Below are positions 27,703 through 35,413 of a stretch of 64,000 bases of DNA, piece by piece (the stretch's first letter is position 1; every line of letters starts with the position of its first letter). This stretch comes from Pseudonocardia abyssalis. Lineage in GTDB: Bacteria > Actinomycetota > Actinomycetes > Mycobacteriales > Pseudonocardiaceae. A program made the position numbers and the translations under genes. A model generated the notes under the pieces. The model did no database searches. It was not told the DNA's origin and saw only the letters and a list, made by a program, of their open reading frames with translations. The DNA is taken from positions 4,464,001 through 4,528,000 of the forward strand of contig NZ_JADQDK010000001.1 in assembly GCF_019263705.2 (NCBI RefSeq). Reading direction: 5' to 3'.

Positions 27703-29131
27703 GAGCAATAGTCAAGACCTGTGGATGAAGATCTTTTAGGCGGCTGCTGGTTGGTGGTGGTCGTCGGGTCGTTCGACGAGCTTGCCGTTGACGAACAGGG
27801 CGCCTGCGCGGACGAGGGCGACCAGGTGCGGGCCGTTCACCGCGCGCCAGCGGTCCTGGGCGGCCTCGATGAGCTTGAACGCCATCGCCAGCCCGGCCGC
27901 CCGCGACCCGGGCCCGCGGGTGATCTTCGTGCGGTGCCGGACGGTGGCGAAGGTCGACTCGATCGGGTTGGTCGTGCGCAGGTGGATCCAGTGCTCGGCC
28001 GGGAAGTCGTAGACCGCCAACAACACCTCGACATCGTCGGTGATCTTTGCGACCGCCTTGGGGAACTTGGCCCCGTAGGCGGCCTCGAACGCCTTCACCG
28101 CGTCGAGGGCGTGGCGTCGGTCCTCGGCGTTCCAGATCTCCGCAAGCGCCTTCTTCGCCCCGGGATGCGCGCTCTTGGGTAGAGCACCCAGCACATTGGC
28201 GATCTTGTGGAACCAGCAGCGCTGCTCCCGTGTCGTGGGGAACACCTCGCGTAGCGCGCCCCAGAACCCCAGGGCGCCGTCGCCGACCGCGAGCACGGGG
28301 GCGCGCATCCCGCGCCGCGCGCAGTCACGCAGCAGGTCCGCCCAGGACTCGGTCGACTCCCGGTAGCCGTCGGCCAGGGCGACGAGTTCCTTGCGCCCGT
28401 CCGCGCGGACCCCGATCAGCACCAGCAGGCACAGCTTGTGCTCCTCCAAGCGGATGTTGACGTGGATCCCGTCGGCCCACAGGTAGACGTAGTCCGCGCC
28501 GGACAGGTCACGGGCGGCGAAGGTGCGCTGCTCGGCCTTCCAGGTCTCGGTCAGCTTCGTGATCACCGGCGCGGACAGCCCGGCGGTCGAGCCGAGGAAC
28601 TGGCCCAGGGCGGGCACGAAGTCGCTGGTGGACAGGCCGTGCAGGTAGAGAAGCGGCAACACCTCGGTGATCTTCGGGGTCTTGCGGCACCACGGCGGCA
28701 GGATCGCCGAGGAGAACCGCCGACGCTCGCCCGTCTCGGGGTCGGTGCGCCGGTCGTTGACCCGCGGCACGACCACCTCGACCGCTCCGGCGCTGGTCAG
28801 GACCTCGCGGGGCTGGTGGGTGCCGTTGCGCACCACCAGCCGCCGGCCGTGCTCGTCGCGCTCGGCGGCGAATCGGGCGATGTAGTCGTCGACCTCGGCC
28901 TGCAAGGCTTCGGCCAGCATCCGGCGGGCGCCCTCGCGGACGAGCTCGTCGATCAGACCCGAACCGCCGCCTTCGCGGCGGGGGTCATCGGCGTCGGCAG
29001 CTCCAGGAACTACGGTGAGCACGGGTCGTACCCTTCCGACCGGCGTTGGCGCGCCGATCTTGCTTGATGGCCTCAAGATCACCGGAAGGGTACGGCCCCT
29101 CCAGGTCATCCACAGGTTTCAAGCATTGCTC
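27703..29131. mobile_element. IS256-family insertion sequence, 1429 bp
   Basis: The ends are imperfect inverted repeats starting gagcaat and sharing acctgtggatga about 14-16 nt in. A 9-bp direct duplication flanks it, within the 8-9 bp typical of IS256-family elements. The G+C content equals that of the chromosome and is far above that of the prophage, so the IS came from the host side. One transposase ORF fills the element. Confidence 0.93.
27736..29022 (-). CDS. IS256-family (mutator-type) transposase
   Basis: 428 residues from GTG 29020-29022 (LTVVPGAADADDP start, as in relatives); longer in-frame starts exist. Family hallmarks are GLIDELVREGARRMLAEALQ, RLVVRNGTHQPREVLTSAG, YVYLWADGIHVNIR (first catalytic Asp), PVLAVGDGALGFWGALREVF (second Asp), QRCWFHKIANVL, and TTNPIESTFATVRHRT (Glu of DDE). 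The protein cuts and joins the IS ends. It looks complete and probably active. Confidence 0.93.
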   Translation of the reverse strand: MLTVVPGAADADDPRREGGGSGLIDELVREGARRMLAEALQAEVDDYIARFAAERDEHGRRLVVRNGTHQPREVLTSAGAVEVVVPRVNDRRTDPETGERRRFSSAILPPWCRKTPKITEVLPLLYLHGLSTSDFVPALGQFLGSTAGLSAPVITKLTETWKAEQRTFAARDLSGADYVYLWADGIHVNIRLEEHKLCLLVLIGVRADGRKELVALADGYRESTESWADLLRDCARRGMRAPVLAVGDGALGFWGALREVFPTTREQRCWFHKIANVLGALPKSAHPGAKKALAEIWNAEDRRHALDAVKAFEAAYGAKFPKAVAKITDDVEVLLAVYDFPAEHWIHLRTTNPIESTFATVRHRTKITRGPGSRAAGLAMAFKLIEAAQDRWRAVNGPHLVALVRAGALFVNGKLVERPDDHHQPAAA

Positions 29132-29140
29132 TTGGGCGAG
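29132..29140. repeat. Right target-site duplication of the IS
   Basis: ttgggcgag follows the right IS end and is identical to 27694-27702. Confidence 0.9.
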
Positions 29141-29825
29141 AGCTTCGGGGTCATCAGGTGAACTCCCGTCCGGCGCTGAGTACTCGAACAACCCAAGCCG
29201 CTCATCACCTCCGCCACGTTCGATGTGGTCCAGCGCAGGAGTCCGTAGAGCGTCCAGCACTACAGAGGAATCGTCACCCTGGTTGGAGATCGCGTAGACC
29301 TGTGCGGACGGAACGGCGTTAGTGGCGTTGACCGATGCGTTCCAGGCGTCCCACGAAGCGTGCTCACGGAGTTCGTCAAGGATCAGCCGGTTGATCGTCA
29401 GGGACCTACCACCACGCCGGTTGCTTGCAGCGATCTTGTAGCGACAGCCGGCAGTCGTAGTGATGGTCTCTGAGCCGTTCGCCTTCCTAACATCGGCTAC
29501 TTCATCACGCAGGAACTCGACATCCGTAGCTAGGTCAGCCGCTGCGAGCCACGCTTCCTTGGCGTAGTCCCGGTTGGTTGACGTCCCCAGCACTAGGCGT
29601 TGCTGCTCTACGAATAGCCAGAACAACGTCAGCACCTTCAGTAGATGTGTCTTTCCCTGCTGACGACTGACGAGAACAAGCACAACCCGGAACCGCGGCC
29701 GTCCATCAGGTAGCAACTCCCCCGTGTGGATGACTGTCCATTCCTGCCACGGGTCTAGCGGCTCGTTCAGTACGTCGCGCGCAAAGTCAATTACGTCGAA
29801 CCCGTAGCTAGTCTCAGGCGTCAGC

Positions 29826-30119
29826 TCACGAAGCGGTGGTGTCCACAGCCGGGGCACCGTCACGCCTAGCACGTCGCTCCCTGAGTTCGTCGAGAGGGTT
29901 AGCGGCTGGTTTGTCATCGGTGCCCTTCTTCAATGCTGCGGCGCGTGCTCTGGGTGTCAGCAATAGGGCTTCCAGCGCGGACAGCAGCAACGGCCCGATC
30001 TTGTGAAGTTCTGCGCCTTCGTCAATAGCCCTCGCGTAGCTGACAGCCAACTCAACGGCTGCCTGATCGCTTGCAGCGACATCGCCGATAGCGGCGGTAA
30101 CAGATGCTTCAATACCCAT
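29826..30119 (-). CDS. terS: Small terminase subunit (terS)
   Basis: 97 residues. The pattern VSYARAIDEGAELHKIGPLL, ALEALLLTPRARAAALKKG, NPLDELRERRARRDG is that of the short actinophage small-terminase family, which recognises phage DNA and loads TerL. Its 3' end overlaps the terL start by about 90 nt on the same strand. A TAGAAT 8 nt before the ATG fits a leaderless promoter. The gene is divergent from portal. Confidence 0.8.
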   Translation of the reverse strand: MGIEASVTAAIGDVAASDQAAVELAVSYARAIDEGAELHKIGPLLLSALEALLLTPRARAAALKKGTDDKPAANPLDELRERRARRDGAPAVDTTAS

Positions 30120-30157
30120 AAGCCAATTCTACGGCAATTTCTTGATACAATTAGCAC
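30120..30157. promoter_or_regulatory. Short divergent promoter region between terS and portal
   Basis: Only 38 bp separate the two start codons. The plus strand has tacaat about 9 nt before the portal ATG and the minus strand has tagaat 8 nt before the terS ATG. Neither start has a Shine-Dalgarno, consistent with two back-to-back leaderless transcripts. Confidence 0.45.
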
Positions 30158-31363
30158 ATGGGATGGTGGACCGATTTGTGGGCTGACGAGGAAGCGGCCG
30201 AAAAGCGCTCAGTATCTATTGCTGACCCCGCTATCGCGTCCCTACTGGGGTATCCCGGTTACGGTGACGGACCATCTGTAAGCGAGCACTCAGCAATGAC
30301 ACTCAGTGCTGTCTTCCGCGCTGTCTCGCTTGTCTCCGGTGCTATCGGCTCACTCCCACTTCGGACGCTAGAAACCGATCCGGCTACCGATAACAAGGTC
30401 CGCGCTTCCTCATTCCTCGACCGCCCCGGGCTAGACCGCTGGACGACCTTTGAATGGAAGGAACTAGTAACCGTCTACCTACTCCTTCACGGAGCTGCGC
30501 CGCTACAGCACATCTACGGTGGCGGTGGGCAGTTGATCGGACTCAACCCCATTCATCCCCACGCTGTTCAGGTTGAAGCCGACGCTGACGTTCCTGGTGG
30601 GCGACGAATGACGGTGCGACTAGATGACGGCACCCGACGCGAGTTCGACGCTACGACAATGACTTACATCCCGGGGCTGTCACTAGACGGAGTTCGCGGT
30701 ATCTCGCCTATCACGCTGGCCCGGCTGAGCTTGGGTACTGGCCTTCAGGGTGACCGCGCGGCTAACCGGCTGTTCAGCAACGGCTCAATGGTGTCCGGTG
30801 TTGTCACCCCTGAAGACGACCTGACCGAAGACGAAGCCAGGGTAGTAAAGGACACCGTCAACCGGGCTATGACAGGCGTAGAGAACGCCGGTGACATCGC
30901 AGTAATCAACCGCAAGCTGAAGTTCCAGCAGTGGTCAATGAGTGCGGCAGACGCACAGTTCCTAGAGTCTCGGGTCTTCTCCATCGATGAGGTAGGCCGC
31001 TGGTTCGGAGTGCCACCCCACCTACTCGGGTTGACAGAGAAGTCAACTTCATGGGGTCAGGGCATCGCTGAGCAGAACCGGGGACTAGCCCGCTACACGC
31101 TGACTCCGTGGACTAACCGTATTGAGCAGCGTCTATCACCATTGATCTCGTCTTCTCGCTCTGTTGAGTTCGACTACACCGCGTTCGTCCAGCCGTCACC
31201 CGAAGACGAGATCACTCTTCTTATCTCGCAGGTCAACGCTGGATTGCTGACGCTCAACGAAGCACGACGAATCCGCAACCTACCTCCACTACCCGGCCCC
31301 GATGCCGACCTAGCACGAACACCTCCGGGAGCAGTCCCACCATCACAAGCAGGAGCAGCCTGA
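30158..31363 (+). CDS. Phage portal protein, HK97 family
   Basis: 401 residues. Typical elements are SAVFRAVSLVSGAIGSLPLR near residue 50, SPITLARLSLGTGLQGDRAA near 190, ADAQFLESRVFSIDEVGRWFGVPPHLLG near 265-290, and the C-terminal AGLLTLNEARRIRNLPPL. It forms the dodecameric ring through which DNA enters the capsid. It starts the head operon and overlaps the protease by 1 bp. Confidence 0.95.
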   Translation: MGWWTDLWADEEAAEKRSVSIADPAIASLLGYPGYGDGPSVSEHSAMTLSAVFRAVSLVSGAIGSLPLRTLETDPATDNKVRASSFLDRPGLDRWTTFEWKELVTVYLLLHGAAPLQHIYGGGGQLIGLNPIHPHAVQVEADADVPGGRRMTVRLDDGTRREFDATTMTYIPGLSLDGVRGISPITLARLSLGTGLQGDRAANRLFSNGSMVSGVVTPEDDLTEDEARVVKDTVNRAMTGVENAGDIAVINRKLKFQQWSMSAADAQFLESRVFSIDEVGRWFGVPPHLLGLTEKSTSWGQGIAEQNRGLARYTLTPWTNRIEQRLSPLISSSRSVEFDYTAFVQPSPEDEITLLISQVNAGLLTLNEARRIRNLPPLPGPDADLARTPPGAVPPSQAGAA

Positions 31364-31929
31364 TGACATTGCAGCGGTTTGACGTACTGCTCCGCACGGA
31401 GTTGAAAGGTCGTCTGCTTCGCGGTCACGCGTCGGTGTTCGATCAGGCTGCACAAATGCCGGGTCACCTAGAAGTCATCTCGGCTACTGCGTTCAAGCGG
31501 GTGCTTGATGATGCCGCTACCGACGTCCGCGCTCTGTGGAACCACAACCCCGACCACCTACTAGGGCGTCAGTCATCAGGCACGCTGCGGCTAGGTACGG
31601 ACTCTGAAGGGTTGGAGTTCGAGGTAGACCTACCCGACACAACACTTGGTCGAGACGTTCAGGTACTTGCTGAGCGTGGAGATATCAGCGGTGCGAGTTT
31701 CGCATTCGTGCCCGGTGATGATGAGTGGTCAACAGTCGAGGGTCGCCGGGTACGTACTCACACCTCAGTTGCTCGACTACTAGACGTTTCACCAGTGACA
31801 TTCCCAGCTTACGAAGGCGCGTCAGTAACCCTGCGCTCATTCCCAACAACTCAGCCGGTCTCACTCCGGGGTCGACTTGTATTAGCCCGCTACCGGGCAC
31901 TTAACGCCTCAGGAGGGCGACTGCTATGA
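31363..31929 (+). CDS. Prohead protease, HK97 family
   Basis: 188 residues. The catalytic His is in LWNHNPDHLLG (about residue 65) and the Ser in GDISGASFAFVP (about 110), matching the herpesvirus-assemblin-like fold. It cleaves the scaffold part of the capsid protein during maturation. It overlaps the capsid gene by an ATGA. Confidence 0.93.
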   Translation: MTLQRFDVLLRTELKGRLLRGHASVFDQAAQMPGHLEVISATAFKRVLDDAATDVRALWNHNPDHLLGRQSSGTLRLGTDSEGLEFEVDLPDTTLGRDVQVLAERGDISGASFAFVPGDDEWSTVEGRRVRTHTSVARLLDVSPVTFPAYEGASVTLRSFPTTQPVSLRGRLVLARYRALNASGGRLL

Positions 31930-33128
31930 CAATTGACGAACTTCTCGCTGCCCTACAGGCAATTATTGACGAAGCTGCGGCTTCAGAGGCATCCGGCGGA
32001 CCGGGTCTCACCGACGAACAGGCTGAGCGCTACGAAGCGCTAGAGGTCAAGCTAGTCGCCGCTCGCAAGGTTGACGAAGTACAGAAGCGCCACGCAGCTT
32101 ATAAGGTTGCAACTCCCGGTCAGTTCGTTACCGGATCAGCGCCAAAGGCTGACGACACACTAGAGCGAGCGTTCTCTAGCTACCTACGGACCGGCAAGGA
32201 CAACGCTGACATTGTTGAGCTTCGTGCTCAGTCAACCAGCAACACCGAAGGTGGATACACCGTTCCTGAAGGCTTCCGACAGAAGCTAGTTGACCGCATG
32301 AAGGCATTCGGTGGTGTCGGTGAGGTAGTCGAGAACATCACTACTGACTCTGGTAACAACCTACCGTGGCCGACAATTGATGACACCGCTAACGTCGGTG
32401 AGATTGTAGCTGAAGGTGGAACATTTGCTTCCGGTGCTGACATGGTACTTGGTACTGCTGATCTCGGCGCCTACAAGTACATGGCGGGTGGTGGCGGCAA
32501 CGTTCCTCTGCGTGTCTCTTGGGAGCTACTACAGGACTCAGCATTCGACGTTGAGGGTCTGATCTCTAGCAAGCTTGGTGAGCGTATCGCCCGCATTCAG
32601 GCTGTTCACCTTGTCTCCGGTACTGGCTCAGGTCAGCCGCTAGGTATTCAGACTGGGTTGACAGGCGTTGAAATGACCGGCGCTGCAATCACCTACGACG
32701 ACCTTCTACGGGTCATCCACTCCATCGATCCTGCTTACCGTCAGGGTGGACGTTGCCGCTGGGCATTCTCTGACACAAGCCTTGCGTATCTCCGGGGCAT
32801 GAAGGACGCAGCCGGTGACCCGCTATGGCGTGCGGATTCTGAGAACATGGGCACTGAGCTTGGTGGCGGAACTCTCATGGGTTACCCGGTCACTATCGAT
32901 CAGGCGTTCTCTGGCTACACAACTGCGACTAACGCAGCTACTAACTGGGGTGTCTTCGGTGATCTCGCTGAGGGCTACGTACGTCGTCAGGTCAAGGACA
33001 TCACCGTAGTTGTCAACCCGTGGACTCGGGCGGCTAACGGTCAGGTTGAGTACAGCGCTTGGGCTCGTATGGACGCTACTCAGCAGAACGTCAACGCATA
33101 CCGCGCTATCAGCGGCTACACAGCTTAA
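31926..33128 (+). CDS. Major capsid protein, HK97 family
   Basis: 400 residues. The N-terminal about 100 residues are helical (scaffold delta domain; DEQAERYEALEVKLVAARK), followed by the HK97 fold starting near STSNTEGGYTVPEGFRQKLV, with the E-loop and A-domain phrases NLPWPTIDDTANVGEIVAEG and SGTGSGQPLGIQTG. The protease gene just upstream should remove the delta domain. Order and length are normal. Confidence 0.95.
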   Translation: MTIDELLAALQAIIDEAAASEASGGPGLTDEQAERYEALEVKLVAARKVDEVQKRHAAYKVATPGQFVTGSAPKADDTLERAFSSYLRTGKDNADIVELRAQSTSNTEGGYTVPEGFRQKLVDRMKAFGGVGEVVENITTDSGNNLPWPTIDDTANVGEIVAEGGTFASGADMVLGTADLGAYKYMAGGGGNVPLRVSWELLQDSAFDVEGLISSKLGERIARIQAVHLVSGTGSGQPLGIQTGLTGVEMTGAAITYDDLLRVIHSIDPAYRQGGRCRWAFSDTSLAYLRGMKDAAGDPLWRADSENMGTELGGGTLMGYPVTIDQAFSGYTTATNAATNWGVFGDLAEGYVRRQVKDITVVVNPWTRAANGQVEYSAWARMDATQQNVNAYRAISGYTA

Positions 33129-33143
33129 TCAGGAGAGGCAGCG

Positions 33144-33704
33144 ATGACTGACTACGCTACGACAGCAGAACTAGGGGCGTACCTGCGCATCACCGATGAC
33201 GTTGACGATGTCACTCTAGCGTTGGCTATCGCTGCCTCCTCTCGTGCTATCGACGTCGCTTCAAACCGCGAGTTCGGTCTCACAGCCACGCCGGAACTCC
33301 GTTACTACACAGCTAACTACGACCGTCGCAGCAGCCGGTACATCGTCCAGATTGATGACCTCATGACGGCCGATGACCTGGTTGTGACTAAGGACGGCGT
33401 AGCGGTCACTGACTACACGCTCGCACCACGCAACGCACCGGCTAAGGGACAGCCCTACACCGAGCTGTGGGTGTCGAGCGCTGGTGAGGTGGAGGTAACC
33501 GCTCTGTGGGGCTGGACAGAGGTTCCTGACGCTGTGAAGAGCGCGTGTCTCATGCAGGCATCCCGGCTGTTCGCACGACGTGACTCACCGTTCGGCGTCG
33601 CTGGCTCTCTCGACATGGGCTCTGAGATGCGGCTGCTAGCAAAGATCGACCCTGACGTTGAGGTCACGCTACGGGCGTTCCGCCGTTGGTGGGGTGCTGC
33701 GTAG
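33144..33704 (+). CDS. Head-tail connector, gp6-like adaptor
   Basis: 186 residues. The N-terminal helix pair (TTAELGAYLRITDDVDDVTL, LAIAASSRAIDVASNREFG) and the C-terminal PDAVKSACLMQASRLFARRD match the HK97 gp6/YqbG-like adaptor that docks under the portal. It follows the capsid gene after a ribosome binding site (GGAGAGG), the usual order. Confidence 0.85.
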   Translation: MTDYATTAELGAYLRITDDVDDVTLALAIAASSRAIDVASNREFGLTATPELRYYTANYDRRSSRYIVQIDDLMTADDLVVTKDGVAVTDYTLAPRNAPAKGQPYTELWVSSAGEVEVTALWGWTEVPDAVKSACLMQASRLFARRDSPFGVAGSLDMGSEMRLLAKIDPDVEVTLRAFRRWWGAA

Positions 33705-33706
33705 CT

Positions 33707-34111
33707 ATGAATATTGCCGCGCTAATGGACGAACTAGGTGAGGCTCTGAAGTCTATTGAAGGCTTGCGGGTCTACCCGTACTACATCGACCGCGTAGCGC
33801 CTCCTGCGGCTGTTGTGGGGTGGCCTGAGCCGATCACCTTCGATGAGACCTTCGGCCGTGGCTCTGATCGGTTGACGCTTCCGGTTCACGTAGTCGTCGG
33901 CAAGGTTGACGCACGAAGCGCCAGAGATGAACTGAGCCTGTTCCTAGCCGGTTCGGGTCCATCCAGCATTAAGCAAGCTCTAGACAACGGCACATATCTT
34001 AACGCCGACGCAGTAACCGTGCGAGAAGCGCGGGTTGAAGTTCTAACCATCGCAGGCATCGACTACCTATCTGGAGTCTTTGACGTCGACATCTACGGCT
34101 CAGGGAGCTGA
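33707..34111 (+). CDS. Tail-completion or terminator-like protein
   Basis: 134 residues from ATG 33707. The start MNIAALMDELGEALKSIEGL and the beta-rich middle (RLTLPVHVVVGKVDARSARD) resemble the small neck/tail-terminator proteins of siphophages that cap the tail tube. Position between adaptor and tail tube supports this. Function is inferred mainly from gene order. Confidence 0.65.
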   Translation: MNIAALMDELGEALKSIEGLRVYPYYIDRVAPPAAVVGWPEPITFDETFGRGSDRLTLPVHVVVGKVDARSARDELSLFLAGSGPSSIKQALDNGTYLNADAVTVREARVEVLTIAGIDYLSGVFDVDIYGSGS

Positions 34112-34116
34112 ATACA

Positions 34117-34521
34117 ATGGCATTTGTTCACGGTAAGAATACATTCGTCTCACTTGACGGAGATGACCTGTCCGCTTTCACCAACAACGTAGCGTTCAAC
34201 CGCTCAGCGGACTCTCACGACGTCACTACGTTCGGCAAGAACAGCAAGAACTTCCAGAGCGGTCTAAAGGACGGCACAGCAACTATCCAGGGTGTTTACG
34301 ACAGCACAGCTACAGGACCCGGGGCCATCATCCGTCCGCTGATCGGTGGGCTTGCAGTGGAGTTCATCTACAAGCCAGAAGGCAGCGGTGCGGGCAAGCC
34401 GGTAAGTACAGTTGACGCAATCGTCACCGGCTACGAAGAGACAGCCCCAGTAGCCGACATGGTGACTTGGTCATGCTCGCTTCAGTTCAGTGACGACATC
34501 GTTGACTCGGTAGGTGTCTGA
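34117..34521 (+). CDS. Major tail (tube) protein
   Basis: 134 residues. FVHGKNTFVSLDGDDLSAFT, SADSHDVTTFGKNSKNFQSG and the beta-rich remainder match the small tail-tube proteins of actinobacterial siphophages, which stack as hexamers. It abuts the chaperone gene by 1 bp. Confidence 0.85.
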   Translation: MAFVHGKNTFVSLDGDDLSAFTNNVAFNRSADSHDVTTFGKNSKNFQSGLKDGTATIQGVYDSTATGPGAIIRPLIGGLAVEFIYKPEGSGAGKPVSTVDAIVTGYEETAPVADMVTWSCSLQFSDDIVDSVGV

Positions 34522-34856
34522 TGGCTTACGCAAACGCTGATGACCTATTCAGCCAGGTAGGAGATAACACCGAAGACGTCGACCTAGGTAACGGTCGAAT
34601 CGTGAAGGTTCGCGGGTTGACCCGGTTTGAGCTGCTGCGAAACGTCCACGGCACAGATGACGCGCTGCTAGTCGAGCGCCGGAACATCGCGTGCTGCGTC
34701 GTAGAGCCCAAGCTGACCGAAGCTCAGGTAGAGCGGTGGCAGAAGTCTTCTACTCCTGACGTACTCGGCAAGGTAACTGACGCGGTTCGTCGGCTGTCTG
34801 GTCTAGCAGAGGGTGCCCAGAAAAGCGATGTACCTAGCGATGGAGACGACTCCTGA
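34521..34856 (+). CDS. Tail assembly chaperone, upstream frame
   Basis: 111 residues in the first frame of a typical siphophage G/GT-type pair: a small helical protein between tube and tape measure (VKVRGLTRFELLRNVHGTDD, LTEAQVERWQKSSTPDVLGK). These chaperones coat the tape measure during tail assembly. The second frame begins inside its 3' end. A possible +1 slip at AAAA (34821-34824) would fuse the two frames into about 161 residues. Confidence 0.75.
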   Translation: MAYANADDLFSQVGDNTEDVDLGNGRIVKVRGLTRFELLRNVHGTDDALLVERRNIACCVVEPKLTEAQVERWQKSSTPDVLGKVTDAVRRLSGLAEGAQKSDVPSDGDDS

Positions 34857-35007
34857 CCTAGAGTTCGAGTTTTTCCTAGCCGAAAAGCTCAGCATGACCG
34901 TCTCACGCCTACGACAAGAGATGAGCGTTCAAGAGTTCGTAGGGTGGGGCGTCTATTACGGCCGTAAAGCACAGCGACAAGAATTGGAGGCTAAGCGTCG
35001 TGGCTAA
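34828..35007 (+). CDS. Tail assembly chaperone, downstream frame
   Basis: 59 residues from ATG 34828; an in-frame GTG at 34813 is also possible. DLEFEFFLAEKLSMTVSRLR then MSVQEFVGWGVYYGRKAQRQ has the WGVYY-type ending commonly seen in the T part of siphophage tail chaperones. It lies in the +1 (equivalently -2) frame relative to the upstream chaperone, so it is made either by frameshifting or by independent initiation. Confidence 0.7.
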   Translation: MYLAMETTPDLEFEFFLAEKLSMTVSRLRQEMSVQEFVGWGVYYGRKAQRQELEAKRRG

Positions 35008-35413
35008 TGACAAAGTGTCCGTCGAAGGTCTTCGTGAGTTCCAACGTGCTTTGCGGACCATCGATAAGGATAAGGCTAAAGGTCTACGGGTAGCGCTGAA
35101 CGAGTCTGCCGATCTCCTGATTACTCGTACCCGCACACTAGTGCCTAGGCGTACCGGTAGAGCTGCTGCGTCCCTAAAGCCACGTTCTAGCCAGACATCG
35201 GTACGTATCGCGGTCGGTGGAAACAAAGCCCCCTACTACCCGTGGCTTGACTTCGGAGGGCGCGTAGGACCGGCTAAGTCAGTCGTTCGTCCGTTCCTGA
35301 CACAAGGGCGCTACTTGTACCCAACGCTTACATCAAACAGAGCAGAGTTCGAGCGCATTCTAGAAGATGCCCTTACCGGACTCGCCCGTGACGTCGGTTT
35401 GGACGTGGACTAA
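35000..35413 (+). CDS. HK97 gp10-like tail/neck protein
   Basis: 137 residues from GTG 35000. VEGLREFQRALRTIDKDKAK and TRTRTLVPRRTGRAAASLKP, with APYYPWLDFGGRVGP in the middle, match the HK97 gp10 family that helps join head and tail. It is usually encoded before the tail tube; here it follows the chaperones and precedes the tape measure. It overlaps both neighbours. Confidence 0.8.
   Translation: MANDKVSVEGLREFQRALRTIDKDKAKGLRVALNESADLLITRTRTLVPRRTGRAAASLKPRSSQTSVRIAVGGNKAPYYPWLDFGGRVGPAKSVVRPFLTQGRYLYPTLTSNRAEFERILEDALTGLARDVGLDVD

Larger units (their letters stand above)
26971..29917 (-). pseudogene. terL: Large terminase subunit (terL), split by an IS256-family element
   Basis: The N-terminal part (ATG 29915-29917, preceded by AAGAAGGG) carries the ATPase: DPWQEWTVIHTGELLPDG, Walker A VSRQQGKT and the LILDELREH region. 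It runs to 29132. The nuclease part resumes at 27693 (ANPQLGRRTSLDT) and ends at 26971. Removing the IS and one 9-bp duplication restores one frame of 502 codons, ...DPEALAQ joined to ANPQLG, the normal terminase length. Both halves look undecayed, so the insertion is recent. The gene lies on the strand opposite to portal and HNH. Confidence 0.9.

Noticed and set aside
28438..29067. Plus-strand ORFs inside the IS
   Set aside because: They are antisense to the transposase, which has all IS256-family catalytic motifs.
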